From: Phyllobacteriaceae bacterium
Lineage (GTDB): Bacteria > Pseudomonadota > Alphaproteobacteria > Rhizobiales > Rhizobiaceae
NCBI GenBank assembly: GCA_016711085.1
Contig: JADJTR010000003.1
Span: 124,001 to 188,000, forward strand
Direction: 5' to 3'
Length of the DNA stretch: 64,000 nucleotides
The position numbers and the translations under genes are program-made. This document shows positions 30,642 through 40,708 of this stretch, piece after piece. Each line of letters starts with the position of its first letter. Within the stretch, counting starts at the first letter, position 1. Below the pieces are notes generated by a model that was given only the letters and a program-made list of their open reading frames with translations, searched no databases and was not told where the DNA came from.

Positions 30642-31292
30642 ATGCAAACCGTCCTCATCGTCGTCCACCTCATGATCGTCCTCGCGCTCGTCGGCGTCGT
30701 CCTGCTGCAGCGGTCGGAAGGCGGCGGATTGGGCATTGGCGGCGGCTCCGGTTTCATGACGGCGCGCGGCGCGGCCAATGCGCTGACCCGAACGACGGCG
30801 ATACTCGCCGCCGCCTTCTTCGCGACCTCGCTGGCGCTGTCGATCCTGGCGCGTTACGGCGACCGCCCCGCCGACGTGCTCGACAAGGTGGAGCAGGGCG
30901 CGCCGGGCGGCGGGGTTCTCGACAAGCTCGGCGGCCAGCCCGCCGCTCCGGCCAAACCGGCCGAGCCGGCGGCGCCGACGTCGGATCCGGCCAAGCCGGC
31001 GGAAGCCGCTGCGCCGATCATCGCGCCGGTGGCGGAACCGGTGACGCCCGCCGCGCCAACCGCCGACCCGGCCAAGCCGGCGGAAGCCGCTGCGCCGATC
31101 ATCGCGCCGGTGGCGGAACCGGTCATGCCGGTTACGCCGGCCGCGCCGACGGTCGATACGGCAAAACCGGCGGAATCGTCCGGGCCGGCCGCGGCTCCTG
31201 TCGCCGAACCGGTGACGCCTGCGGAGCCGGCCGCTACGGCGACCGACCCGGTGAAACCGGCGGGATCGCCCTCTCCGTCAGCCCAGCAATAG
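30642..31292 (+). CDS. secG: Preprotein translocase subunit SecG with repetitive C-terminal extension
   Basis: SecG assists SecYE protein export. Residues 1-85 are a standard SecG: helix 1 MQTVLIVVHLMIVLALVGVVLLQ, the GGGLGIGGGSG loop and helix 2 TAILAAAFFATSLALSILA. The remaining 130 residues are a Pro/Ala/Glu-rich low-complexity tail with four repeats of DPAKPAEAAAP...VAEPVTP. Such tails are common in Alphaproteobacteria but this one is long, making the protein about twice the usual SecG length. Confidence 0.93.
   Translation: MQTVLIVVHLMIVLALVGVVLLQRSEGGGLGIGGGSGFMTARGAANALTRTTAILAAAFFATSLALSILARYGDRPADVLDKVEQGAPGGGVLDKLGGQPAAPAKPAEPAAPTSDPAKPAEAAAPIIAPVAEPVTPAAPTADPAKPAEAAAPIIAPVAEPVMPVTPAAPTVDTAKPAESSGPAAAPVAEPVTPAEPAATATDPVKPAGSPSPSAQQ
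30984..31274 (+). repeat. 81/90-bp tandem repeats in the secG tail
   Basis: Units starting GATCCGGCC or GACCCGGCC at 30984 and 31065 are 81 bp apart and nearly identical. Degenerate third and fourth units begin at 31155 and 31245, 90 bp apart. They encode the Pro/Ala-rich secG tail and are in frame, so copy number could vary without breaking the gene. Confidence 0.8.
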
Positions 31293-31533
31293 GCCGGCGC
31301 CGGAAATTATTCGCAGCGCGGCGATGAACCTGTTGTTTTCTTGACACAGTTTCCGGCTTACGTGACGTCAATTGGGCCGGATCACGGCCTCGTGCATGGA
31401 CGTTCGGTTGAGCCGGCTTGGCCAATTGCGTTATAAGGCGCGCGGGGCGCGACCGGTCGCGCCGGCGTGAGGGATGCCGGCGCGGAAATCGGAAGCCGTT
31501 CGACGTCTGGACAATATGGGAAACAATCCGATC

Positions 31534-32679
31534 ATGAAACTCCGTCATTTCGTTCTCGCCGCAGCCTTTCTCGTGACTGGCCCGGCGATTGCCGCCACCA
31601 GCGACCTCGACCCGCTCGGCACGTTGAAGGGCCCCGCTGCGTCGCAGCCGGCCAATGCTTCGCCGGCGCCGGTCGTCAAGAAGAAGAAGGTCGCCAGCAA
31701 GGCGAAGAAGCCGGTCAAGGCCGCCAAAACGAAAAAGGCCGAACCGAAGGTGGTCGAGAAGCCGAAGCCGAAGGGCCTGTTCGCCACTCTGTTCGGCGCG
31801 CCGTCGGAAGCGCAGCAGCCGCAGCTCAAATCGACGGCCAAGTCAAAGGACGTCAAGGCGAAGGAAAAGGAAATCGCCGCGCTGAAGGCGAAGAAGGCCG
31901 ACGCCAAGGCCATCAAGGCCAAGGAAAAGGAACTGGCCGCGCTGAAGGCCAAGGAAGCCAAGGCTTCGGAAGTAGCCATGGCCAAGGCCAAGGACGCGAA
32001 AGCGAAGGAAGTCGCGGCGCTGAAAGCCAAGGAAGCCGCCGCCAAGGCGAAAAAGGCCGAAGGCACGCAGGTCGCCTCGACGGACGCGCCCGATTCCTTC
32101 AAGTTCGGCCTGTTCGGCCAGTCGTCGAAGTCGGTCTCGTCGTCCAATCCCGATACGCTTGCGCTCGACGATTTGCAGGCGGCCAAAGACAAGACGTCGA
32201 AGTTCCGCGTCAAGGACGAGTTCAAGCCGGCCATCGTTCCCTTCGCCGGCTCATACAAACCCGGCACCATCGTGGTGAAGACCGACGAACGCCGGCTGTA
32301 TCTGGTCGAGGGCGGCGGCATGGCGCGCCGTTACGCCATCGCGGTCGGCAAGGAAGGCCTGCAATTCGAAGGCAAGGGCGTGGTTGGCGACAAGCAGGAA
32401 TGGCCGCGCTGGATCCCGACCAAGGAAATGGTCGAGCGCGATCCCAAGCACTACGGCAAGTACAAGGATGGCATGGACGGTGGTCCGGAAAATCCGCTCG
32501 GCGCACGCGCCATCTATCTCTACCAGGGCCAGACCGACACCCATATCCGCGTCCACGGCACGATCGCGCCGAACTCGGTCGGCACGGCCGCCTCCAACGG
32601 CTGCTTCCGCATGATCAATTCGCACGTCATCGATCTTTACGGCCGGGTGAAGATGGGCGCGGAATTCGTCGTGCTCTGA
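31534..32679 (+). CDS. L,D-transpeptidase (YkuD domain) with lysine-rich linker
   Basis: YkuD enzymes form 3-3 cross-links in peptidoglycan or attach proteins to it. After a signal peptide (KLRHFVLAAAFLVTGPAIA/ATS) there is a lysine/alanine-rich region of about 140 residues with repeats like AKEKEIAALKAK, likely helical. The catalytic domain at the C-terminus has PGTIVVKTDERRLYLV and the active site HGTIAPNSVGTAASNGCFRM with the nucleophilic Cys. An upstream ATG at 31516 would add six residues. The basic linker may contact peptidoglycan or nucleoid; that is inference. Confidence 0.9.
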   Translation: MKLRHFVLAAAFLVTGPAIAATSDLDPLGTLKGPAASQPANASPAPVVKKKKVASKAKKPVKAAKTKKAEPKVVEKPKPKGLFATLFGAPSEAQQPQLKSTAKSKDVKAKEKEIAALKAKKADAKAIKAKEKELAALKAKEAKASEVAMAKAKDAKAKEVAALKAKEAAAKAKKAEGTQVASTDAPDSFKFGLFGQSSKSVSSSNPDTLALDDLQAAKDKTSKFRVKDEFKPAIVPFAGSYKPGTIVVKTDERRLYLVEGGGMARRYAIAVGKEGLQFEGKGVVGDKQEWPRWIPTKEMVERDPKHYGKYKDGMDGGPENPLGARAIYLYQGQTDTHIRVHGTIAPNSVGTAASNGCFRMINSHVIDLYGRVKMGAEFVVL

Positions 32680-32702
32680 AACGATCCGGGACGATCAGTT
32701 GC

Positions 32703-32737
32703 AAAAGGCCGGCCGATGCGCCGGCCTTTTCGTTTTC
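32703..32737 (+). terminator. Rho-independent terminator after the L,D-transpeptidase gene
   Basis: AAAAGGCCGGC at 32703-32713 pairs with GCCGGCCTTTT at 32720-32730 and is followed by CGTTTTC, 25 bp beyond the stop codon. Confidence 0.9.
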
Positions 32738-32805
32738 CCCAGCCATTTCAGCGGCTTTCGCCGCGCGCCGCTTTTTCCTTTGCGGAATCAGGCAAGCGAC
32801 GTTAA

Positions 32806-34446
<1,641 letters not shown>

Positions 34447-34598
34447 GGAAAGGACGCCATGGGAGTGCTGCGGAATGTTGATTAACCTGTGACACATATC
34501 GTGATCGAGGTTCCGGTATTTTGGGGCGCCGTTTCATGGAATTTATGCAGATGGGAAAACGCCACGTCATCGCCGCAAATCAAGGAGACGATCTTTCC

Positions 34599-34811
34599 AT
34601 GCGATTGTTTGATCTCCGATCGGCCAGAAAAAACGTAGCGGAAATCCAGGAACGCATGCTGTCCGCCGGTCGATCCATCGCCTACAACGATCCGCAGCAT
34701 GGGCGCCGGCTCGTACTGGAAGCGCCGAACGAAAAGCGGAAGATTCATCAATCCTCTTCCGCGATCCAAGCGCCGTCACGTCGGCCAGGCGAAATCGCAA
34801 AAAGCCATTGA
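34599..34811 (+). CDS. Small ORF coupled to the zeta-toxin gene, possible antitoxin
   Basis: This protein of about 70 residues (MRLFDLRSARKNVAEIQE...) is preceded by AAGGAGA at a suitable distance from the ATG at 34599. Its TGA overlaps the TTG start of the zeta-toxin-like gene (TTGA). Longer in-frame starts lie at 34551 and 34521. I recognise no family. Position and coupling are those of an antitoxin or regulator of the downstream toxin, but the sequence does not prove this. Confidence 0.45.
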   Translation: MRLFDLRSARKNVAEIQERMLSAGRSIAYNDPQHGRRLVLEAPNEKRKIHQSSSAIQAPSRRPGEIAKSH

Positions 34812-35872
34812 GCAGAATTTCTGGCGAGCAGCCATTGATGGTTGTCGTCGCCGGCCCGAACGGCGCCGGCAAATCAACACTGACAAAACACCTCATCGAC
34901 GCTATTCCCGTCATCGATCCCGACCGGATCGATGCAGCGGATGCCTTGGAAGCCGGAAAGAGGGTATTTGGACTGGTCGACGGTTACATTTCGGCCAGGG
35001 TTTCTTTCGCTTTGGAAACGACACTGTCCGGGGTTTGGGTGTTGCAACGACTTCGACTTGCGAGGAATGCCGGCTTCCGGGTGGAGTTGCATTTTGTCGG
35101 ACTCGATCAAGTCGAGACGGCGATTCTCCGGGTGCGCGAACGTGTGGCGACCGGCGGGCATGACGTTCCATTGCGGGTTCAAAGGCGACGATTTCCGCGT
35201 TGTTTCGAGAATCTCTGGCGTTGCGCACTGCTCGCCAATCGAACGGTGATCTATGACAACGCGATCCGGCAGGGATTTCGGGAACTCGGGGCATTTTCTT
35301 CTGGACGCAAAACGGCGTTGCGTAGGGATTGGCCCGAATGGGCGAAATCGTTTGCAAGGCGATCCGTCGTCGGAATTCGCCCTGAAACCCCCGCCGACAT
35401 CCCGGCCATCTTCGCGCTGACCGAGGAAGCCTTTCGGACGCTCGAGATCAGCGACCACACCGAGCAGTTCATCATCGACCGGTTGCGCGCGGCGGGCGCG
35501 CTGACGCTGTCGCTGGTGGCGGAACGTGCCGGCCGCGTCGTCGGCCACATCGCCTTTTCGCCGGTGACGATTTCGGATGGAACGACCGGTTGGTTCGGGC
35601 TCGGGCCGGTGTCGGTTTCGCCTGAATTGCAACGGCAAGGCATCGGCGCGGCGTTGATCCGCGACGGGCTGGAACGCCTGAAAGCCATGGGCGCCAAGGG
35701 CTGCTATCTCGTCGGCCATCCCGGCTATTACGGCCGCTTCGGCTTCGTCAACGAACCCGGCCTCGTTTTCCCGCATGCGCCGGCGGAGGCCTGCTTCGCG
35801 CTCGCCTTCGACGGGAGGTATCCGCGCGGCGAAGTGGCGTTTCATCCGGCGTTTTTTCCAGGGGCCGGGTAG
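34808..35872 (+). CDS. Zeta-toxin-family kinase domain fused to a GNAT acetyltransferase
   Basis: Residues 10-190 resemble zeta-toxin/AAA kinases: Walker A VVVAGPNGAGKSTLTK, DPDRIDAAD, and FALETTLSG; such enzymes phosphorylate UDP-N-acetylglucosamine or other small substrates. Residues 195-354 are a complete GNAT domain of the YhbS type: GIRPETPADIPAIFALTEEAF, LGPVSVSPELQRQGIGAALI and GYYGRFGF. The join reads FARRSVVGIRPE with no linker. Either it is a true fusion or a stop codon between two adjacent genes has been lost. The start is TTG 34808 or ATG 34838. Confidence 0.75.
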   Translation: MSRISGEQPLMVVVAGPNGAGKSTLTKHLIDAIPVIDPDRIDAADALEAGKRVFGLVDGYISARVSFALETTLSGVWVLQRLRLARNAGFRVELHFVGLDQVETAILRVRERVATGGHDVPLRVQRRRFPRCFENLWRCALLANRTVIYDNAIRQGFRELGAFSSGRKTALRRDWPEWAKSFARRSVVGIRPETPADIPAIFALTEEAFRTLEISDHTEQFIIDRLRAAGALTLSLVAERAGRVVGHIAFSPVTISDGTTGWFGLGPVSVSPELQRQGIGAALIRDGLERLKAMGAKGCYLVGHPGYYGRFGFVNEPGLVFPHAPAEACFALAFDGRYPRGEVAFHPAFFPGAG

Positions 35873-35885
35873 CCCGGCCGCTCTA

Positions 35886-35939
35886 CCTCTCCCCAACGGG
35901 GAGAGGACGAGAGCGCCGAAGGCGCGATCGGGTGAGGGG
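35886..35939. repeat. Palindromic intergenic repeat, copy 1
   Basis: CCTCTCCCC-AAC-GGGGAGAGG forms a 9-bp stem (35886-35906), followed by GACGAGAGCGCCGAAGGCGC and GGGTGAGGGG. The second part recurs almost identically at 36578-36612. The rest of 35873-36157 contains a further CCTCCCC...GGGG palindrome near 36010 and no supported gene. Confidence 0.8.
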
Positions 35940-36157
35940 CATTCCGCGCCAAATCCTGCTCAACCGGCTTCAGCTCCGCTTCACCTCCGCTTCACCTGCC
36001 ACGACGACCTCCCCTTCGGCGAGGGGGGACAATGCGCCGCAACCGCCTCCCCTTGCGTCAGATCAAGGCCGGCGCATTCTCAATCGATTAGATAACCGTT
36101 ATCGAACGAGAACCTGTCCGCTTCGGCGAGGAACAGGCCGGCTGAAGGGAGATGCCG

Positions 36158-36607
36158 ATGAGCGATTCGACGCGTGATGTTCCCGAACAGGTCAGCCGGG
36201 CGGCGGCCGAGACGTGGAAGAAATGGAGCGGCGAGATCGCCGCCGTCGCGCCGCGCCTGTCGACGGCCGATTTCGCCGCCCATGGCGCCGGCGCCAATTC
36301 CGAGGTCTGGAAAACGCCGGAAGAACGCATGATCGACAAGATCAGGCGGCGCATGGACGAGTTTCCCGAATGGTACGAAACCGACCAGGACCGGTTGGCT
36401 TCAACCGTCTGCGCCGAGCTGGAGCGGATCGGCGCGACGCTGGCGCATGCCTTGCCGCGCACCCATGGCGCGGTCGATGTCTGGCAAATTCCGCTTTCGG
36501 TGTTCAACTGGCTGGTCGACGGCGGCAATGACGTGCGCTTCATCCGCGGCGCGCTGTCGGCCTGGTCGGATGGAAAAGACGAGAGCGCCGAAGGCGCGAG
36601 CGGGTGA
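36158..36607 (+). CDS. Hypothetical protein whose 3' end lies in a repeat
   Basis: This is a 149-residue, mostly helical, acidic protein (MSDSTRDVPEQVSRAAAETW). It has no signal peptide and I recognise no family. AAGGGAG is well placed for the ATG at 36158; an ATG at 36152 also exists. The last ten codons (DESAEGASG-stop) are encoded by the dispersed repeat found intergenically at 35906-35939, so the native C-terminus was probably replaced when the repeat inserted. Confidence 0.6.
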   Translation: MSDSTRDVPEQVSRAAAETWKKWSGEIAAVAPRLSTADFAAHGAGANSEVWKTPEERMIDKIRRRMDEFPEWYETDQDRLASTVCAELERIGATLAHALPRTHGAVDVWQIPLSVFNWLVDGGNDVRFIRGALSAWSDGKDESAEGASG

Positions 36608-36612
36608 GGGGG
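36578..36612. repeat. Palindromic repeat, copy 2, inside a gene end
   Basis: This 35-bp stretch matches 35906-35939 with one substitution and a slightly longer G-run. It supplies the final codons and the TGA of the hypothetical gene at 36158-36607. Confidence 0.8.
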
Positions 36613-36699
36613 GCTTCTCCACTTTTCCCCCTCGGAACTTCGATTTCGCCGAATCCGGTATAGTGCCGGTTGCGAGGGCGGACGGGAGGCAGCCCCTGA

Positions 36700-36746
36700 C
36701 CCGGCCATCGCTGCGCTCGGCCGACCTCTCCCCGTGGGGGAGAGGT
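36700..36746. repeat. Palindromic repeat, copy 3, upstream of pccB
   Basis: ACCTCTCCCC (36724-36733) pairs with GGGGAGAGGT (36737-36746) in a 10-bp stem, preceded by CCCGGCCATCGCTGCGCTCG. This is the usual form of rhizobial intergenic palindromes. Confidence 0.75.
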
Positions 36747-36838
36747 AGAACCGCCACGCCCCCTCCTTCCGTCGCGCTTGCGCCCCAAATCAGCGGGTGT
36801 AAACCGATCCCGTCGCATGTCGCCGGGGAGGGCAGCCG

Positions 36839-38371
36839 ATGAAGGACGTGATCGCCGAACTCGAACGCCGCCGCGAAGCGGCCCGCATGGGCGGCGGGCA
36901 GGCGCGCATCGACGCCCAGCACGCCCGCGGCAAGCTGACCGCGCGCGAGCGCATTTCGGTCTTTCTCGACGAGAATTCCTTCGAGGAGTTCGACATGTAT
37001 GTCGAACACCGCTCCACCGATTTCGGCATGGAGAAGCAGAAGATCGCCGGCGATGGCGTCGTCACCGGCTGGGGCACGGTCAACGGCCGCCCGGTCTTCG
37101 TCTTCTCCAAGGATTTCACCGTTTTCGGCGGCTCGCTGTCGGAGGCGCACGCCGGCAAGATCACCAAGCTGCAGGACATGGCGCTGAAAAACCGCGCGCC
37201 GATCATCGGCCTGTTCGATGCCGGCGGCGCGCGCATCCAGGAGGGTGTGGCGGCGCTCGGCGGCTACGCCGAAATCTTCCAGCGCAATGTGCTGGCCTCC
37301 GGCGTCATCCCGCAAATCTCGCTGATCATGGGACCGTGCGCCGGCGGCGATGTCTATTCGCCGGCCATGACCGACTTCATCTTCATGGTGCGCGACACCT
37401 CCTACATGTTCGTCACCGGCCCCGACGTGGTAAAAACGGTGACCAACGAAACGGTGACGGCGGAGGAACTCGGCGGCGCGTCGGTCCACACGACCAAATC
37501 GTCGATCGCCGACGGGGCCTACGACAACGATGTCGAGGCGCTCTTGCAGATGCGCCGGCTGATCGATCTGCTGCCGTCCAACAACCGCGCCGACCTGCCG
37601 GAAATCGAGTGCGCGCAGTCGGTGACCGACGCCGACATGTCGCTCGACCGCCTCGTGCCGGACAACGCCAACAAGCCCTACGACATCAAGGAACTGATCG
37701 AAAAAACCGTCGACGAGGGCGATTTCTTCGAAATCCAGGCAGCCTTCGCCAGGAACATCGTCACCGGCTTCGGCCGGGTCGAGGGTCGCACCGTGGGCAT
37801 TGTCGCCAACCAGCCGATGGTGCTGGCCGGCGTGCTCGATTCCGACGCATCCCGCAAGGCGGCGCGCTTCGTGCGCTTCTGCGACGCCTTTTCCATTCCG
37901 ATCGTCACCTTCGTCGACGTGCCGGGTTTCCTTCCCGGAACGGCGCAGGAATATGGCGGCCTGATCAAGCACGGCGCGAAACTGCTGTTCGCCTATGCCG
38001 AGGCGACGGTGCCGAAAATCACCATCATCACCCGCAAAGCCTTCGGCGGCGCCTATGACGTGATGGCGTCGAAGCATTTGCGCGGCGACCTCAACTACGC
38101 CTGGCCGTCGGCGCAGATCGCGGTGATGGGGGCGAAGGGCGCCGTCGAAATCATCTTCCGCAAGGACATCGGCGACGCCGAAAAGATCGCCGAGCACACG
38201 AAGAACTACGAAAGCCGCTTCCTGTCGCCCTTCGTCGCCGCCGAGCGCGGCTATGTCGACGAGGTGATCATGCCGCATTCGACGCGGCGGCGCATCGCCA
38301 AGGCGCTGAGACTCCTGCGCAACAAGGAATTGTCGAACCCCTGGAAGAAGCACGACAACATTCCGCTGTGA
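36839..38371 (+). CDS. pccB: Acyl-CoA carboxylase carboxyltransferase (propionyl-CoA carboxylase beta)
   Basis: This is the carboxyltransferase subunit that moves CO2 from biotin to propionyl-CoA. The 510-residue protein has the crotonase-like halves with [32 protein letters not shown] and [13 protein letters not shown] in the N-half and [20 protein letters not shown] in the C-half. GGGAGGG precedes the ATG at 36839. No biotin-carrying alpha subunit lies in this window, so its partner must be encoded elsewhere. Confidence 0.93.
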   Translation: MKDVIAELERRREAARMGGGQARIDAQHARGKLTARERISVFLDENSFEEFDMYVEHRSTDFGMEKQKIAGDGVVTGWGTVNGRPVFVFSKDFTVFGGSLSEAHAGKITKLQDMALKNRAPIIGLFDAGGARIQEGVAALGGYAEIFQRNVLASGVIPQISLIMGPCAGGDVYSPAMTDFIFMVRDTSYMFVTGPDVVKTVTNETVTAEELGGASVHTTKSSIADGAYDNDVEALLQMRRLIDLLPSNNRADLPEIECAQSVTDADMSLDRLVPDNANKPYDIKELIEKTVDEGDFFEIQAAFARNIVTGFGRVEGRTVGIVANQPMVLAGVLDSDASRKAARFVRFCDAFSIPIVTFVDVPGFLPGTAQEYGGLIKHGAKLLFAYAEATVPKITIITRKAFGGAYDVMASKHLRGDLNYAWPSAQIAVMGAKGAVEIIFRKDIGDAEKIAEHTKNYESRFLSPFVAAERGYVDEVIMPHSTRRRIAKALRLLRNKELSNPWKKHDNIPL

Positions 38372-38436
38372 GAGGAAATCACGGTCGTTTCACGGCGTAT
38401 AGGAAATTCTCTCCCCGATAACGAGGGGAGAGTCCA

Positions 38437-39249
38437 ATGACATTCGTTCTACTTGCCGGCAGTTTCCTGCCCGGTTTCGGCGTTCCCGACGGCGATTCCC
38501 TGCGCTTTGTTCCGGACGATCCAAATCCACTGTTCAAGCTGAAAAGGCGCGCTAGCCCGCCCAAGCCGCATCCCGACAATGGCAGTGTCCAATTGCGCTA
38601 CGAAGGCATCGACGCGATCGAGAAGGGGTCGTCATCGCCTTTCGCGGCGGCGGCGAAGAAGCGCAACATCGATATCGCCATGCAAGCCGGGGGACGCGGG
38701 CACATACTGACCAACCAGCTCGACGAGAATGGACGACCCATTGTTTTCGCGTTCGCCGGCGACGCGAAGGATTCGGGCGATGATATTCACCTCGACGCCA
38801 GGCGGTTGGGACGCAGCATCAACTTCCAGCTTGCGACCGAAGGCCTTGTCCACCCGTTGTTCTACGACACGCTCTATGTCGACCTGCGCAACGCGCTGGC
38901 CAAGGCCACCAAGTCTGCCCGGAAAGCCGGCGCCGGTCTCTGGGCGACGGACGCCACGCTTGCCGGCGCCCCGTGGACCGGGTCGGTGGCCAAACTGCCC
39001 CCGATTTTCCCGAAACTCTGGCGTCGCCTTGAAACCTACGCCAAGGACCCCGACTATTTCGATCCGGCGCGGCCCTTGGCAAACATTGCCCGCTACATCA
39101 AAATGGAGCACCCGGAGCGTGTGCTCATTCTGTCGCTTGGCAAGACGACCGGTTTCGACAACGTCGTCGAGGGGAGCGCGACGACCGTAAGACTCGTTCA
39201 CGTGCCGGAGGATATTGTCGTGGTTTCGACGCCGACTGAAACAGGTTGA
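38437..39249 (+). CDS. Putative SNase-like (thermonuclease fold) protein
   Basis: This 270-residue protein has features of staphylococcal-nuclease-like domains: VPDGDSLRFVPD near residue 16, VQLRYEGIDAIE near residue 52, and LRNALAKATKSARKAGAGLWATD near residue 155. It has no clear signal peptide. The catalytic Arg/Glu triad cannot be confirmed by eye, so it may be an inactive or diverged member. It sits 65 bp downstream of pccB and directly abuts an acetyltransferase remnant. Confidence 0.5.
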   Translation: MTFVLLAGSFLPGFGVPDGDSLRFVPDDPNPLFKLKRRASPPKPHPDNGSVQLRYEGIDAIEKGSSSPFAAAAKKRNIDIAMQAGGRGHILTNQLDENGRPIVFAFAGDAKDSGDDIHLDARRLGRSINFQLATEGLVHPLFYDTLYVDLRNALAKATKSARKAGAGLWATDATLAGAPWTGSVAKLPPIFPKLWRRLETYAKDPDYFDPARPLANIARYIKMEHPERVLILSLGKTTGFDNVVEGSATTVRLVHVPEDIVVVSTPTETG

Positions 39250-39655
39250 AATCCAACTATCGCCGCCGCCCGCGATCTCGCACCGGTCGTCGATCCGCCG
39301 GGCGTCGCTTTCGCCGGATACCCGGAAGGAACACCGATCGGCTTCGCCAGTCCCGATGGACATTGCCCCGAAAAACCCGGACGGAAGGTTGTTTCCGTTC
39401 GGATGGGCGAAACTGTTCTGGCGGCTGCGCGGCCTGAATTCCTGGCGCATGTTCGCGCTCGGAGTCGTGCCGGCGTTCCAGGGCAGGGGCGTCGATGCGC
39501 TGCTCTATCGCGCCCTGCACGACAGCCTGTACGCGCCGGACACGCGGCTGGAGATCAACTACATCCTTGAAGACAACAAGCCGATGCTGAACGCCGTCGC
39601 CCGCCTGGGGGCGACGCCGCTGAGACGCTACCGGGTGTATGAGCAGGCGCTGTGA
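39250..39655 (+). pseudogene. Remnant of a GNAT-like acetyltransferase (5' truncated, frameshifted)
   Basis: Right after the SNase-like stop, one frame encodes TIAAARDLAPVVDPPGVAFAG and EGTPIGFA. The next frame, from about 39355, encodes MDIAPKNPDGRLFPFGWAKL and GVVPAFQGRGVDALLYRALH, the acetyl-CoA-binding part of a GNAT-like protein of normally near 380 residues. About 135 residues remain. No N-terminal part is present upstream, so this is a decayed fragment. Confidence 0.75.
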
Positions 39656-39660
39656 GGCGA

Positions 39661-40638
39661 TCAGGCGACCGGCGCGGTCGCTGCGATGGCCTCCCGGAAC
39701 CGCCTTGCGATCTTGCGCGCGCCGTTGGAGTTCGGATGGATTTCATCGGTGTGCCAGTCCGATCCCTTAACCACCGGACGCAGGTCTATCCAGACGACGC
39801 GCGCCTTCGCGGCGGCGAAAGCCATGAGGCGGGCGTTGAACAGGTCAACCATGTAGGCGATGACGGCGCAGGCCAGGGCCGAATGCGCCACAGGATCGAA
39901 ATCCAGCGCCTTCAACGGCTTGCCGAGATACTTGCCGCCGGGGACGGGGATCGCGTAGGCGTAGCCATGGACGTAAAGCACGGTGTTCGCCGGCACCGCA
40001 GCTTCCACCTTGGCGTAATCCTTCATCAACCCGTTGAGAGCATTGGCGAAATCGACATTGATATATTTTGGCGCATTCGCCGGATCGGTGTCGCCCTTCT
40101 TGCGCGGCAAGACGTATTTCGGAATTGAGCCCAGGATGTCGTTGCCGCCGCCGGACAGGAAGAAGTGACGGAAATTCCCGGAGCCGAGGCTCTGCTTGTA
40201 TTGAGCGTCCTTCACCATTTCGCTCAGTTCGTCGCCCCACATGGCGAGGTTGAGCACGTCGTGGGTCTGGTCGAGAAAGTCCATCGCCGTCTTCGGCATG
40301 ATGAGGAATGGGAGGTTGAACCAGGAATCGCCTTCGGCGAGCACCTTGGTCTGCGCCATGGCCTTTGCCGCGGCGGTCAGCGCCTTGCCAGGAGGCTTTG
40401 CCGCCATGCGGCGGCGTTTCCGCCCAGCCTTTTCGAGCAGGACAGCGGCTTCGCCGGGTTTGGCCTTGAAACCCTTGAACTCGACGGCGTCCGCGTTGAA
40501 CTCGACCTGAGGCGCAAGCGCTTCGCTTCGGTTCTCGTCGATGACGAAGGCGCGCTTGATTTCGGCCTCACTCAACGCGCCGGCGTTGGCCTTGCGGCGG
40601 ATTTCGCCGAGAGTCATTTTCTTCGGGGCGATGGCCAT
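39661..40638 (-). CDS. SGNH/GDSL-type hydrolase-like protein
   Basis: This 325-residue protein has the SGNH blocks in order: LAEGDSWFNLP (catalytic Ser in GDS), FLSGGGNDILG (block III, Asn) and WHTDEIHPNSNGARKIA (block V Asp-x-x-His). The N-terminal 100 residues are basic and lysine/alanine rich with no signal peptide. The ATG at 40638 follows an AGGAGG site. The substrate is unknown; esters of lipids or sugars are typical for the superfamily. Confidence 0.75.
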   Translation of the reverse strand: MAIAPKKMTLGEIRRKANAGALSEAEIKRAFVIDENRSEALAPQVEFNADAVEFKGFKAKPGEAAVLLEKAGRKRRRMAAKPPGKALTAAAKAMAQTKVLAEGDSWFNLPFLIMPKTAMDFLDQTHDVLNLAMWGDELSEMVKDAQYKQSLGSGNFRHFFLSGGGNDILGSIPKYVLPRKKGDTDPANAPKYINVDFANALNGLMKDYAKVEAAVPANTVLYVHGYAYAIPVPGGKYLGKPLKALDFDPVAHSALACAVIAYMVDLFNARLMAFAAAKARVVWIDLRPVVKGSDWHTDEIHPNSNGARKIARRFREAIAATAPVA

Positions 40639-40708
40639 CGGTTCCTCCTGTTTGAACCGATCCTGCCGCAGCCCGCGTGAAGCGAACGTGATTGGCGTCA
40701 CAATCGCT

